Below are positions 1 to 7,707 of a stretch of 10,656 bases of DNA, piece by piece (position 1 is the stretch's first letter; each line of letters opens with the position of its first letter). Under the pieces are notes generated by a model that saw nothing but the letters and a program-made list of their open reading frames with translations, did not search any database and had not been told where the DNA came from. The stretch is from Thermoplasmata archaeon (GTDB lineage: Archaea; Thermoplasmatota; Penumbrarchaeia; Penumbrarchaeales; Penumbrarchaeaceae), in the NCBI GenBank assembly GCA_023145185.1, contig JAGLEG010000509.1, positions 1 through 10,656 of the forward strand. The letters are read 5' to 3'. The position numbers and the translations under genes were made by a program.

Positions 1-1
1 T

Positions 2-3000
2 TCAGGAGAGGCAAGTTTCGCGGATGGGGATTGGCATGAATCGTTCTCATATATCCCCGCAGAGGGCTCTGCTGCAACAAAAGGTTACTTTGGAACGAGT
101 GTGGCCACCGGCGACGTGAACGGCGACGGATATGATGATGTGATCATTGCGGCGCCCCAGGCAAACAGTGTCTTTGTATTCTTCGGGATGAAGACGATAG
201 GCTACGAGCTCACGCAGGAGAACGCCGACGTGACCTTCTCCAGCTCGGCGTTATATTACGGAAAGGGATTGGCCGTCAACGACGTTGATGCGGATGGGAT
301 CGACGACATCCTGATCGGCTCATACACGGCGAACACTTACACAGGAGAGGCACATCTGTACTGGGGAAGGACGGACTGGAAGGAATCCTACTCCAAACCT
401 GACATCACGTTCAAAGGAGAGAAAGGGTATTCCTCCTATACCTATTTCGGATTCAACGTATGGATCGGTGATGTGGACAACGATGGATACGGTGATATCC
501 TCGTGGCTTCGCCACAATATTATGAGCGGGTCTACGCTTATGAATACTGGGAAGGGAGCTCTTGCATGCTTTATTACAACTACACCGGCCTCACCCACAT
601 CTTCTTCGGTAAGGCCCGTGCCGATTGGACAAAGACCACCGTGGATGCCAACGCAGGTGACTGGGATGTGAGGATCAAAGGTTGGATGCCTATCGATTAT
701 TTTTACTATTCCAGTTATCCCTATCATTACAGGCGCGCATACATGGGAATGTATGCAGGCCAGGCGATCCACACGGGCAATTTTAACGGAGATGATTACA
801 ACGATATCGTCGTCGGATCCTATCAATCGTATAATTATCCGAGGATATACTCTGCAGGTGCGGTCTGGATGATCCCCGGAAGGAGCCGGGCAGATTGGCT
901 TAAGGATGGAGGCCGCTTGGACCTGATGAAGAAGCAGGGTGAATACGCACTGTTCACAACGACAACGAACAATGCATACTACGGGATGAACCCGAGGCTC
1001 GAGGACCTGGACGGTGATGGGCTTGATGACTTCATCTCATGCGACAAGTTGGAAAATGGCCATGCATATGTGGTATGGGGCACCACCAACATGACGACCC
1101 TTTTAACAAATACGAGGGGAAGCTTCCCTACAGGGGGGCACATGAACATAATCAGTGATGTGGCAGATATCGTCATAGATGGTTTCAAAGAGAGCGGAAC
1201 ATGTGCGGTCTGGGTTGATGATTTCGACCAGGATAATAAAAATGACCTTCTTATAGGAGGACCAGGGGGAATTCACGAAAACGGCGCCGTGGGAACGGTT
1301 GGGATCATATACGGCGGAGACAAGACCTTCTGGGGCACATCCAAAAATCTCGATGACGACGCAGATTGGAAGGTTACCGGCGAGGTAGGCGATGCCATGC
1401 CCTCCACGAACTGGGGGGGCTCCTTGTACTCTGGCGACCTTAACGCCGACGGTTACCCGGACATTCTTATCGGGTGTGCAGGATGGAATGCTGATAAAGG
1501 GAGGGTCTATGCCTATCTGACGGAGGACCCCTTTGTTGAGGGAGATGGCTTCGCACTGGAAGATGGGTCCGGGCTCAACGGAGATGTGCTCGCCGCGCAG
1601 TCCGGAGGCATACCAAAAGAGGATACAAGAGCCATGGAGAACGACGGTTCATATACTTTCAACGTAACGTACAACAACTCATGGTCTCCACTGGCGATGC
1701 AGGAGTTCAGGCTGAACATCATATTGAAGGGAAACTATTTTGGCCTGGTATACACAGTTGCGTATTCGCCTTCGAACGACACCTTCTACTTCCGGTCCAA
1801 TCCAGTGGAAGGGATGATGATCTCACCCAAATCTCATATTACAATACACAGCGCCGTCAGGGCATCCGTGGTCTTCAACGTGATCTTCATGCTGTCGTTC
1901 CCGTCGCAGGACCCGGTGGATATCAGAATGGTCCTCGACAAAGGACCAGGTAATATCGAATACTTCTTCGAGGACATGTTCAGAGTGGAGAGTGATTTCG
2001 TGCTGAACGTACCGGACATCACCGTTATGAACGGAGACGAACAGGTGAGCCGGGGATCGTACCTGCCGTTCATGAACACGCTAAATGTGACAGCGGGAAC
2101 CATAGTCTACCAGGATACGGACGTCCCGGTCCACCCTGACTTCTATTTCATCAGACTGTTCGACAGCTACGACAGGGTGTATGATATATACGCTGACAGG
2201 GGAGAGCCGGTGCAGATAGACCTACCCGTGGACACGATTAGGTCGGGCGAATATCTCTTCGAGATGGGCATCATCATGACGGAGTATTCAGCCCCATACT
2301 CACAGGCTAAAACAATCATACCATCGTTCTTCGTTGTCTTTGACATGGATGGACCGGACATTCCGCTGAACGTGCAGTTCAGGGCGGATTCGATACTGGA
2401 CCCCGAGGGAAGATGGGATAATGACCCGGAAGTGTTCGTCACATGGGACGGTGCCTTCGACAAACAGGTCGGGGTCAACTCCTACGGCTATGTGGTGAAC
2501 GGACCACAGGACACAGAGGGATTTGCCTACTTCAATGAGGGCACGACAAATGATAAAGTCCTCACATTCGACGACTTCGTCGATATTGGGCCCTATACAC
2601 TGGAGATATGGGGCATAGATATGCTCGGAAACCGGGGAAGAAGCGTAATGAGAACCCTGGTCATTGATACGGAAATACCCTTAATTGAGAACCACTACCC
2701 ATCTTACATGGGAGGAGTGTGGTTCAACAGTAAAGAGGTGACCGTGGAAATATCCATCATGGACAATAAGCTCTCATTGATGGCACCCTCACTAGACCTT
2801 GACACATTGGAGTATGTGGTTGTGGACCAGGAGCTCTCAGCAGCACCAGAAGAGGGATGGTCCTCAGCAGGCTACAACGTGATCTCAACGCGTATCATGG
2901 AGGAGAGACCAAACGGGGGAAAACAGGTCAAGACGACCATATCCGTATTGGTAGAGGTCAAGGAGGGAAAGAACAACTACCTCTGGTGGAGGGTTGCAGA

Positions 3001-4663
3001 TCAGGCGGATAATATGGGAATTACAACCACCGTCGATGTGGAGGGGCCGGTGCTCGAGTACGAGGCGCTCCTCGAGGCGAACACCACGCTCGACCCAAAC
3101 CAGAAAGAGGAGCTTCTGGCGGAGTTCAGGATGATCAAGGAACAGGAAGCGATCAGCAAGAACCCATCTAACGTTTGGGCGGACATCACCAAGCTCACCT
3201 ACTCCGATGCAACACCATCCGAGATACAGGAGAACAACATAGTTGAGGCTTCTGTCATAATAACTGACCTTCTGAGCCACGTTGACGGATCTTCCATACA
3301 GTACTCCTATGCAAGAGACGGATTGCAGAACTATGGGGGATGGATATCCGCCATGATCATCACCGACGAAAGGGAGATCGTGGCAGAGACCGTAACGCCA
3401 ATGCTCTTCGAACCAGGCTCAACCAATTATATCAGATGGAGGGCGATGGATGTCGCCGGGAACGGATACACCTACTCGGAAGATATTCCGATCATTATCA
3501 TTCCCAGGCTTCCCAACAACCCACCAACAGCGATCATCTCCACTCCGGGAATGGAAGAGGTGTTCAATACACAAGAGAGGATAGAGTTCTCGGCCGAGGG
3601 GAGCATGGACCCGGATGAGAACGACGTGATATTCTTCTCCTGGATACTGGCGAACAAGAGCATCATCAGCGATTCAGAATCCTTCTCCATGGACGCAAGG
3701 GACCTGGGAGAAGGCATACACGTGATAACGCTCTACGTGAGCGATGGCACGTTCACAATGATGGATTCAATATCCATCTACGTGAAATTGCATCCAGATG
3801 AGGTCGACACGGATGGAGACGGCATCCCGGATGGAACGGACGATGATGACGACAACGATGGACTGTTGGACACCGATGAGGATAAAAAAGGGACCGACCC
3901 GAAGTTGGCTGATTCCGACAGGGATGGCGTGAACGATAAACTGGACCCGGAACCCCTCAACAATGGAGTGACCAGGGTAGATGAGACCAAAAATGAACTC
4001 ACGTACTGGCAGGTATTCTACGGGATCATCATACTGGCGGCGCTGATCATATTCCTTGGAGCCATGCTTGTCTTGAAGAGAAGATCACTTCAGGAAAGGA
4101 ACAGGATCGAGAGGGCGGTCATCATGGAAGGAAAGCTGGTGGAGAGATACGAGGCGCTTACCGGTATCGAATCCACACTACTCCCATCGGTCAAGGAGTT
4201 CGGGATGACGTTGCCACCAGTTGCGGCACAGCACGTGACCAATATCAACGCAGCGGAGAAGGCTGAAGAGCTCATCAAGACGCCATCGCTACCAGCACCG
4301 ACGGAGAAGGAAAATACCCCAGCGCCCGAAACCGTACAGGAGGAGGCGCCGGCACCGGCCCCTGAGACCGCACCTGCACCGGTGACACCTGCACCCGCTG
4401 TACCAAAACCAGAGAGATCCGTTCGCAGAAGGAGGACCACAACAGAAAAACCGGAGGCTACAGGACAGGCACCCGGAGCGATACCGTCACCCGAGGAGCT
4501 TATCGCAACAGCAGCACTCCCGGAAGGAGCACCTCCAGCAGAAGAAGCTGCACCAGCACAGCCAACCATGACCAGCTGTGACCTGTGCGGATCATCCATC
4601 GAGGTACCTCCAGGAGCGACGTCGGCGGAGTGCCCACTCTGCGGTGAGAAGAAAAACCTTTGA
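2..4663 (+). CDS. Giant integrin-alpha-like surface protein: FG-GAP propeller, PKD, TSP3 repeats, TM helix, C-terminal zinc ribbon (5' partial)
   Basis: The reading frame is open to the left edge. The 33 codons before the GTG at 101 already read as FG-GAP sequence (GYFGTSVATGDVNGDGYDD), so GTG101 is not the true start and the N-terminus lies outside the window. Counting from base 2 (1553 residues), seven FG-GAP calcium loops of DxDxDGxxD type begin near residues 37, 93, 156, 259, 334, 406 and 478, enough for a seven-bladed beta-propeller as in integrin alpha chains; loops 4 and 6 are degenerate. Residues about 500-1170 are beta-rich, resembling Ig/FN3 domains. A PKD domain follows (about 1172-1263), then Asp-rich thrombospondin-type-3 repeats (1266-1318), a transmembrane helix (1335-1358), a basic helical stretch, a Pro/Ala/Glu-rich tail, and a zinc ribbon with Cys 1526, 1529, 1544 and 1547. 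Inferred topology: ectodomain outside, tail and zinc ribbon in the cytoplasm. Adhesion or cell-surface recognition is likely but the ligand is unknown. The domain calls are strong; the biological role is not established. Confidence 0.9.
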   Translation, partial: SGEASFADGDWHESFSYIPAEGSAATKGYFGTSVATGDVNGDGYDDVIIAAPQANSVFVFFGMKTIGYELTQENADVTFSSSALYYGKGLAVNDVDADGIDDILIGSYTANTYTGEAHLYWGRTDWKESYSKPDITFKGEKGYSSYTYFGFNVWIGDVDNDGYGDILVASPQYYERVYAYEYWEGSSCMLYYNYTGLTHIFFGKARADWTKTTVDANAGDWDVRIKGWMPIDYFYYSSYPYHYRRAYMGMYAGQAIHTGNFNGDDYNDIVVGSYQSYNYPRIYSAGAVWMIPGRSRADWLKDGGRLDLMKKQGEYALFTTTTNNAYYGMNPRLEDLDGDGLDDFISCDKLENGHAYVVWGTTNMTTLLTNTRGSFPTGGHMNIISDVADIVIDGFKESGTCAVWVDDFDQDNKNDLLIGGPGGIHENGAVGTVGIIYGGDKTFWGTSKNLDDDADWKVTGEVGDAMPSTNWGGSLYSGDLNADGYPDILIGCAGWNADKGRVYAYLTEDPFVEGDGFALEDGSGLNGDVLAAQSGGIPKEDTRAMENDGSYTFNVTYNNSWSPLAMQEFRLNIILKGNYFGLVYTVAYSPSNDTFYFRSNPVEGMMISPKSHITIHSAVRASVVFNVIFMLSFPSQDPVDIRMVLDKGPGNIEYFFEDMFRVESDFVLNVPDITVMNGDEQVSRGSYLPFMNTLNVTAGTIVYQDTDVPVHPDFYFIRLFDSYDRVYDIYADRGEPVQIDLPVDTIRSGEYLFEMGIIMTEYSAPYSQAKTIIPSFFVVFDMDGPDIPLNVQFRADSILDPEGRWDNDPEVFVTWDGAFDKQVGVNSYGYVVNGPQDTEGFAYFNEGTTNDKVLTFDDFVDIGPYTLEIWGIDMLGNRGRSVMRTLVIDTEIPLIENHYPSYMGGVWFNSKEVTVEISIMDNKLSLMAPSLDLDTLEYVVVDQELSAAPEEGWSSAGYNVISTRIMEERPNGGKQVKTTISVLVEVKEGKNNYLWWRVADQADNMGITTTVDVEGPVLEYEALLEANTTLDPNQKEELLAEFRMIKEQEAISKNPSNVWADITKLTYSDATPSEIQENNIVEASVIITDLLSHVDGSSIQYSYARDGLQNYGGWISAMIITDEREIVAETVTPMLFEPGSTNYIRWRAMDVAGNGYTYSEDIPIIIIPRLPNNPPTAIISTPGMEEVFNTQERIEFSAEGSMDPDENDVIFFSWILANKSIISDSESFSMDARDLGEGIHVITLYVSDGTFTMMDSISIYVKLHPDEVDTDGDGIPDGTDDDDDNDGLLDTDEDKKGTDPKLADSDRDGVNDKLDPEPLNNGVTRVDETKNELTYWQVFYGIIILAALIIFLGAMLVLKRRSLQERNRIERAVIMEGKLVERYEALTGIESTLLPSVKEFGMTLPPVAAQHVTNINAAEKAEELIKTPSLPAPTEKENTPAPETVQEEAPAPAPETAPAPVTPAPAVPKPERSVRRRRTTTEKPEATGQAPGAIPSPEELIATAALPEGAPPAEEAAPAQPTMTSCDLCGSSIEVPPGATSAECPLCGEKKNL

Positions 4664-4686
4664 TCGATGCGAAGGAGAACACACGT

Positions 4687-4718
4687 GCCCCGGCTTCGGT
4701 CGGGGCTTTTTTTATTTT
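4687..4718 (+). terminator. Hairpin plus T-tract terminator with UUCG tetraloop
   Basis: An 8-bp stem (4687-4694 with 4699-4706, one G-T wobble) is closed by C-TTCG-G, the very stable UUCG tetraloop. It is followed directly by seven T, one A and four T. It begins 23 bp after the TGA of the giant surface-protein gene. The layout matches a bacterial-style intrinsic terminator. Archaeal RNA polymerase can terminate on the U tract alone, so the stem may instead protect the mRNA 3' end. Confidence 0.85.
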
Positions 4719-4868
4719 AAGAGCTAAGCAATGTTAAAACTTAAAATGAAAAAAGCCTGGAAAAACTCTGTTTTTTCAAAGGCTTTCCTGCTTAAGAGCT
4801 AAGTAATGTTTAAACTTAAAATGAAAAAAGCCTGGAAAAACTCTGTTTTTTCAAAGGCTTTCCTGCTT
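4719..4868. repeat. Two tandem 75-bp repeats, each with an internal 13-bp hairpin
   Basis: The units at 4719-4793 and 4794-4868 are head-to-tail and differ at only two positions in 75 (C/T at unit position 11, A/T within the GTTAAAAC/GTTTAAAC segment). Each holds an inverted repeat: outer arms AAAGCCT/AGGCTTT (4752-4758 with 4780-4786; 4827-4833 with 4855-4861), inner arms GAAAAA/TTTTTC and a six-base loop CTCTGT. Read on the minus strand, each hairpin is followed by a run of six T, which is terminator-like. On the plus strand the following sequence is TTTCCTGCTTAAG, a weaker fit. No open reading frame or known RNA family was recognised. The first unit starts directly after the T tract of the upstream terminator. 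Possible roles are tandem terminators or antisense insulation, a small structured RNA, or remnants of a non-autonomous element. Confidence 0.9.
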
Positions 4869-4943
4869 AAGAGGTAAACAATATCTCAGTCTAACAGAAA
4901 ATCTAGGCCAAGAGCTAAGCAATGTTTAAACTTAAAATGAAAA
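4869..4943. repeat. Degenerate third and truncated fourth copies of the 75-bp repeat
   Basis: At 4869-4882 the next unit begins in register (AAGAGGTAAACAAT against AAGAGCTAAGCAAT) but diverges at once. After about 27 bp of unrelated sequence, 4910-4943 repeats the first 34 bases of the unit with GTTTAAAC as in the second copy, and stops just before the hairpin. These two copies therefore keep the head of the unit but lack the hairpin half. The remaining AT-rich sequence to 5006 shows nothing recognisable. Confidence 0.8.
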
Positions 4944-5006
4944 TATTCCATAATCATAGAGCCATTATCCCTGTTCTGTATTTCTGACAATGCTAACTCC
5001 AATCTA

Positions 5007-5022
5007 GAAAGCTTTTTTATAG
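5007..5022 (+). promoter_or_regulatory. Putative BRE/TATA promoter of the second surface-protein gene
   Basis: GAAAG followed by CTTTTTTATAG resembles an archaeal BRE plus TATA box. Its centre lies about 45 bp before the preferred ATG at 5063. That places a transcription start near 5043-5047 and leaves a short leader containing the GGGGGAT ribosome-binding site. The AT-rich setting makes chance matches possible. Confidence 0.45.
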
Positions 5023-5048
5023 ATTACTGGGCATTATAGAACTGTTAT

Positions 5049-5056
5049 TGGGGGAT
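5049..5056 (+). promoter_or_regulatory. Ribosome-binding site that decides the start of the second surface protein
   Basis: TGGGGGAT partly matches an archaeal anti-Shine-Dalgarno target (GGAGGTGAT) and ends about 6 bases before the ATG at 5063. An in-frame TTG at 5048 would give five more residues, but it abuts this site, so ATG 5063 is preferred. Confidence 0.5.
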
Positions 5057-5062
5057 ATCGAA

Positions 5063-6799
5063 ATGTACAGAATCGCCAATCTAGATAGAATGCTCGTTAT
5101 CATGAGCATCCTTTCCATCATAGGCCTGTCATCCATTTTCTCGATCGATAGTGAAGCAGTTGCAGGAGATGGAATACCCATGCTGATCAAGGACCATACG
5201 TTAAAGACAGCCTATGCAGGGGAGCCATTCAAATTTATCGCCGAGCTCTTCGATGAGGATGGTGTTGATCAGGCCATGGTGGAATATTGGTTCGAACCGG
5301 AGGTTATCGAAAACAGATCGATGGTCAATTCTGGCGATAACTGGACCTGGTCGATCGTAACACCCCACACAAGTAACAACTTGAATTACGAATTCCATTT
5401 CAGAGATATAAATGGCGCCTGGAACGAGACCATGTGGAGGTCCATACAGGTGATCGACGCCATACCTCCAGTCCTTGATGATGACCTCACTCCTGATACC
5501 GCTTCTACCGGGGACGAATTCACGTTCTCCATCGAGGCATCCGATAACGTAGGCCTTCAAGCGGTCTTCCTGGAATATTGGTTCGGAGAGGGAGACCGTA
5601 CCAATATCTCAATGACGGGGGGAGATGATTATTCATTCACATTGGACATTCCCGTGGATTCCCTGGAAACGCTCTACTACTTCGTTGGAGCCATAGATAC
5701 ATCCGCCCTAGTATACATCTCCGATACCTCGGAGGTCACCATCACGGATGACGACCCACCCACGATCACAGGCGATCTTTCGATACCAGGGATCGTCAGC
5801 TGCGGGGACAACTGCACCATATCTGCAGTGATCAAGGACAATATCAACCTTACAGAGGTCAAAATGGAATACTGGTTCACAGGAGGAGCAAAACAGGAGA
5901 TCGTGATGGAGAAGACCGGCACACTTTTCACCTGTATGGTCAAGATCACCCAGGACTGTACCGCTGACCTGGAGTTGCAGGTGATCGGAACCGATAGCAG
6001 TGGGAACGTTTTCAGGTCTTCAACAGAATATGTGGAGATCGAGGATCGGACACCCCCGGTGATCGAACCCATTTCAGACGTATACGTGAATGTCTCGGAA
6101 CTCTTCACCATCACCGTCGTGGCGTCTGACAATGTCAGGATAGATTCGGTTGAATGGAGCGATTCGCCAATTGGATCTGACGATCTTACCCTGTCGGGCT
6201 CCGTTGCGGAGGAGGGGGTCTACCTTATCACCGTTACCATTACCGACGATGCCGGGAATTACGAGACGGCAACATTCAGCCTCTACGTTCGCGCCCTGGA
6301 GGCAAACGATGATCCCAAGGAGGACTCCTCCGGGGGGGCGATCTTTATAGCAGTTATCGTGGTCTTCCTGGTGATCGCAGTTATCGGGGTCGTTGGCTTC
6401 CTGATCTACAAGAATAAGAAGGATAACGAGGTACCACAGGAGGAAGAGAAGAAAGAGGAGGAGGAACCCTTCAAGAAGGAGAAGCCTGAGTACGAGAACT
6501 TCTCCGACGTGCCCATGAGCGTTGGTGAGGCTCATACTGCAGAACACCTGGAACACAAGGACCTTTCCTATGATGACCTTTACGGAGCAAACAAGAGCAA
6601 ACAGGATAACGAGCCTGGACAGGAGCCGAACGTCCAGCAGACCCCCGAAGGTGATCAGAAACAGGCTCAAACGGAGCCAGAGCCTGCAACAACACCTCCA
6701 CAGGATACAGCGGAAGGAGAACCTCAGAAAGCCGCCGTTCCACCACCTCAACCGAATGAGACCGAAGGGGCACAGGCCCCAACTACAGATACAAAATGA
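5063..6799 (+). CDS. Single-pass surface protein with Ig-like repeats carrying an E-Y-W-F motif
   Basis: From ATG 5063 the product has 578 residues. An N-terminal hydrophobic segment (about 10-26), followed by polar residues, looks like a signal peptide or anchor. The ectodomain (about 35-415) contains about four Ig/cadherin-like beta repeats of roughly 100 residues. Three carry E-Y-W-F, at 74-77, 171-174 and 269-272; the fourth is degenerate (V-E-W-S near 363). Repeats are joined by acidic D-x-x-P-P-x-I linkers. Repeat three holds four cysteines (247, 251, 291, 299) that could form disulfides. Seven N-x-S/T sequons in the ectodomain suggest N-glycosylation, as in archaeal S-layer and surface proteins. 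A transmembrane helix spans about 425-450, then a Lys/Glu-rich and Pro/Gln-rich tail of about 130 residues, probably cytoplasmic. The architecture echoes the upstream giant protein, without propeller or zinc ribbon. No enzyme motif was seen; the function is unknown and a structural or adhesive role is inferred. Confidence 0.85.
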   Translation: MYRIANLDRMLVIMSILSIIGLSSIFSIDSEAVAGDGIPMLIKDHTLKTAYAGEPFKFIAELFDEDGVDQAMVEYWFEPEVIENRSMVNSGDNWTWSIVTPHTSNNLNYEFHFRDINGAWNETMWRSIQVIDAIPPVLDDDLTPDTASTGDEFTFSIEASDNVGLQAVFLEYWFGEGDRTNISMTGGDDYSFTLDIPVDSLETLYYFVGAIDTSALVYISDTSEVTITDDDPPTITGDLSIPGIVSCGDNCTISAVIKDNINLTEVKMEYWFTGGAKQEIVMEKTGTLFTCMVKITQDCTADLELQVIGTDSSGNVFRSSTEYVEIEDRTPPVIEPISDVYVNVSELFTITVVASDNVRIDSVEWSDSPIGSDDLTLSGSVAEEGVYLITVTITDDAGNYETATFSLYVRALEANDDPKEDSSGGAIFIAVIVVFLVIAVIGVVGFLIYKNKKDNEVPQEEEKKEEEEPFKKEKPEYENFSDVPMSVGEAHTAEHLEHKDLSYDDLYGANKSKQDNEPGQEPNVQQTPEGDQKQAQTEPEPATTPPQDTAEGEPQKAAVPPPQPNETEGAQAPTTDTK

Positions 6800-6810
6800 A
6801 GGAGATTACC

Positions 6811-6833
6811 GTGTCACAGCTCCCTGTGATCAC
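6811..6833. terminator. Hairpin at the convergent junction of the surface-protein gene and folP
   Basis: GTGTCACAG (6811-6819), loop CTCC, then CTGTGATCAC (6824-6833) pairs over nine base pairs with one bulged T. It begins 12 bp after the stop codon of the plus-strand gene and contains the folP stop codon. Being near-symmetrical, it could serve transcripts from both directions. There is no clear T tract on either side, so the terminator role is tentative. Confidence 0.4.
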
Positions 6834-7707
6834 CGGGTGAGCTTATGGCCTTCTGCATTATCACTCCATTCCTGGTGCTGAGGACATCGTGGACCCTGAC
6901 GATCGAGGCGCCGTTCCGGATCCCGATAAGCGCCGAGGCCAGGGACCCATCCGAACGATCCTCCACCTCCAGCCCCAGGACCTTGCCGATAAATGATTTC
7001 CTGGAGGTCCCCAGTAGAATAGGGCAGCCAATATCCTCGAATCTGGACAGCTCCCTGATGATCAACAGATTATCCCACACCCTCTTTCCGAAACCTATGC
7101 CGGGATCGATCCATATCCTGCCCTCCTCCACTCCCAGAGCCGTTAGGTGTCCTACCCTCTGCCTCAGAAAGTGGTGGACCTCATCCAAAACGTCGTCGTA
7201 ATGGGGTCGAAGCTGCATGTCACCTGGATCACCTTTCATGTGCATGATCACAACGGTTGCTCCCGACCTCACCGCCAGTTCCTCCATACCCTCGCCACGC
7301 AGGCCGTTCACATCGTTAATTATCGAGGCACCGCAGGAGAGGGCCTTTTCCGCCACCTCGACGTGCCTTGTATCTATTGATATCGGAACATCCACCCGCC
7401 TTGACAGGGCATCGATCACGGGAATCGTCCTCCCCAGCTCATCCTCGATCGGGACGGGCTCGGCGAATGGCCGCGTGGATTCCCCACCGACATCAATTAT
7501 ATCCGCCCCCTCCCTGGCCATCTGCAAACCCCTCTCCACGGCTAGGTCCAACCCATTGTACTGGCCGCCATCCGAGAAGGAGTCCGGGGTGACGTTTAAA
7601 ATGCCCATGATCAATGGGGGGTCCAATTCACAGAAATGTGATCGGTCAGGAGAGCGTGCGATCCTCCTCAAGGGTTCCATCGAGATGTCCAGTTTCTTAC
7701 TTCTCAT
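6814..7707 (-). CDS. folP: Dihydropteroate synthase
   Basis: Condenses 6-hydroxymethyl-7,8-dihydropterin diphosphate with p-aminobenzoate to form dihydropteroate, the sulfonamide-sensitive step of folate synthesis in the cytoplasm. The 297-residue product is full length for the family and has the expected TIM-barrel motifs in order: GILNVTPDSFSDGG (35-48), DVGGESTRP (72-80), SIDT (110-113), NDVNG (131-135), MHMKGDPGDMQ (155-165), DPGIGFGK (201-208), GTSRKS (233-238) and RVHDV (271-275). The pterin-site Asp, Asn and Lys and the pABA-loop Ser-Thr-Arg-Pro are therefore intact. The ATG at 7707 is preferred over a GTG at 7716 because a GGGTGA site sits five bases before it. The gene overlaps the end of topA by 11 bp, so it is probably co-transcribed and translationally coupled. 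It is the compact bacterial-like form. No other folate gene is in the window. Confidence 0.95.
   Translation of the reverse strand: MRSKKLDISMEPLRRIARSPDRSHFCELDPPLIMGILNVTPDSFSDGGQYNGLDLAVERGLQMAREGADIIDVGGESTRPFAEPVPIEDELGRTIPVIDALSRRVDVPISIDTRHVEVAEKALSCGASIINDVNGLRGEGMEELAVRSGATVVIMHMKGDPGDMQLRPHYDDVLDEVHHFLRQRVGHLTALGVEEGRIWIDPGIGFGKRVWDNLLIIRELSRFEDIGCPILLGTSRKSFIGKVLGLEVEDRSDGSLASALIGIRNGASIVRVHDVLSTRNGVIMQKAISSPGDHREL

Noticed and set aside
101..103. GTG at 101 as the start of the giant surface protein
   Set aside because: The preceding 33 codons are open and form part of the first FG-GAP repeat, so the start lies outside the window.
4090..4599. Antisense open frame of about 169 codons opposite the Pro/Ala-rich tail
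   Set aside because: It is a Ser/Gly/Ala low-complexity shadow of the compositionally biased tail coding sequence, with no domain and no promoter.
4719..4943. CRISPR-like array
   Set aside because: The units are contiguous 75-bp tandem repeats without unique spacers of regular length, so this is not a CRISPR array.
5048..5050. TTG start for the second surface protein
   Set aside because: It abuts the GGGGGAT ribosome-binding site; the ATG at 5063 has proper spacing from it.
6074..6751. Antisense frame of about 225 codons opposite the second surface protein's tail, Leu-rich and membrane-like
   Set aside because: The hydrophobic look is the complement of the Glu/Lys/Gln codons in the true gene. 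It fully overlaps a well-supported coding sequence.
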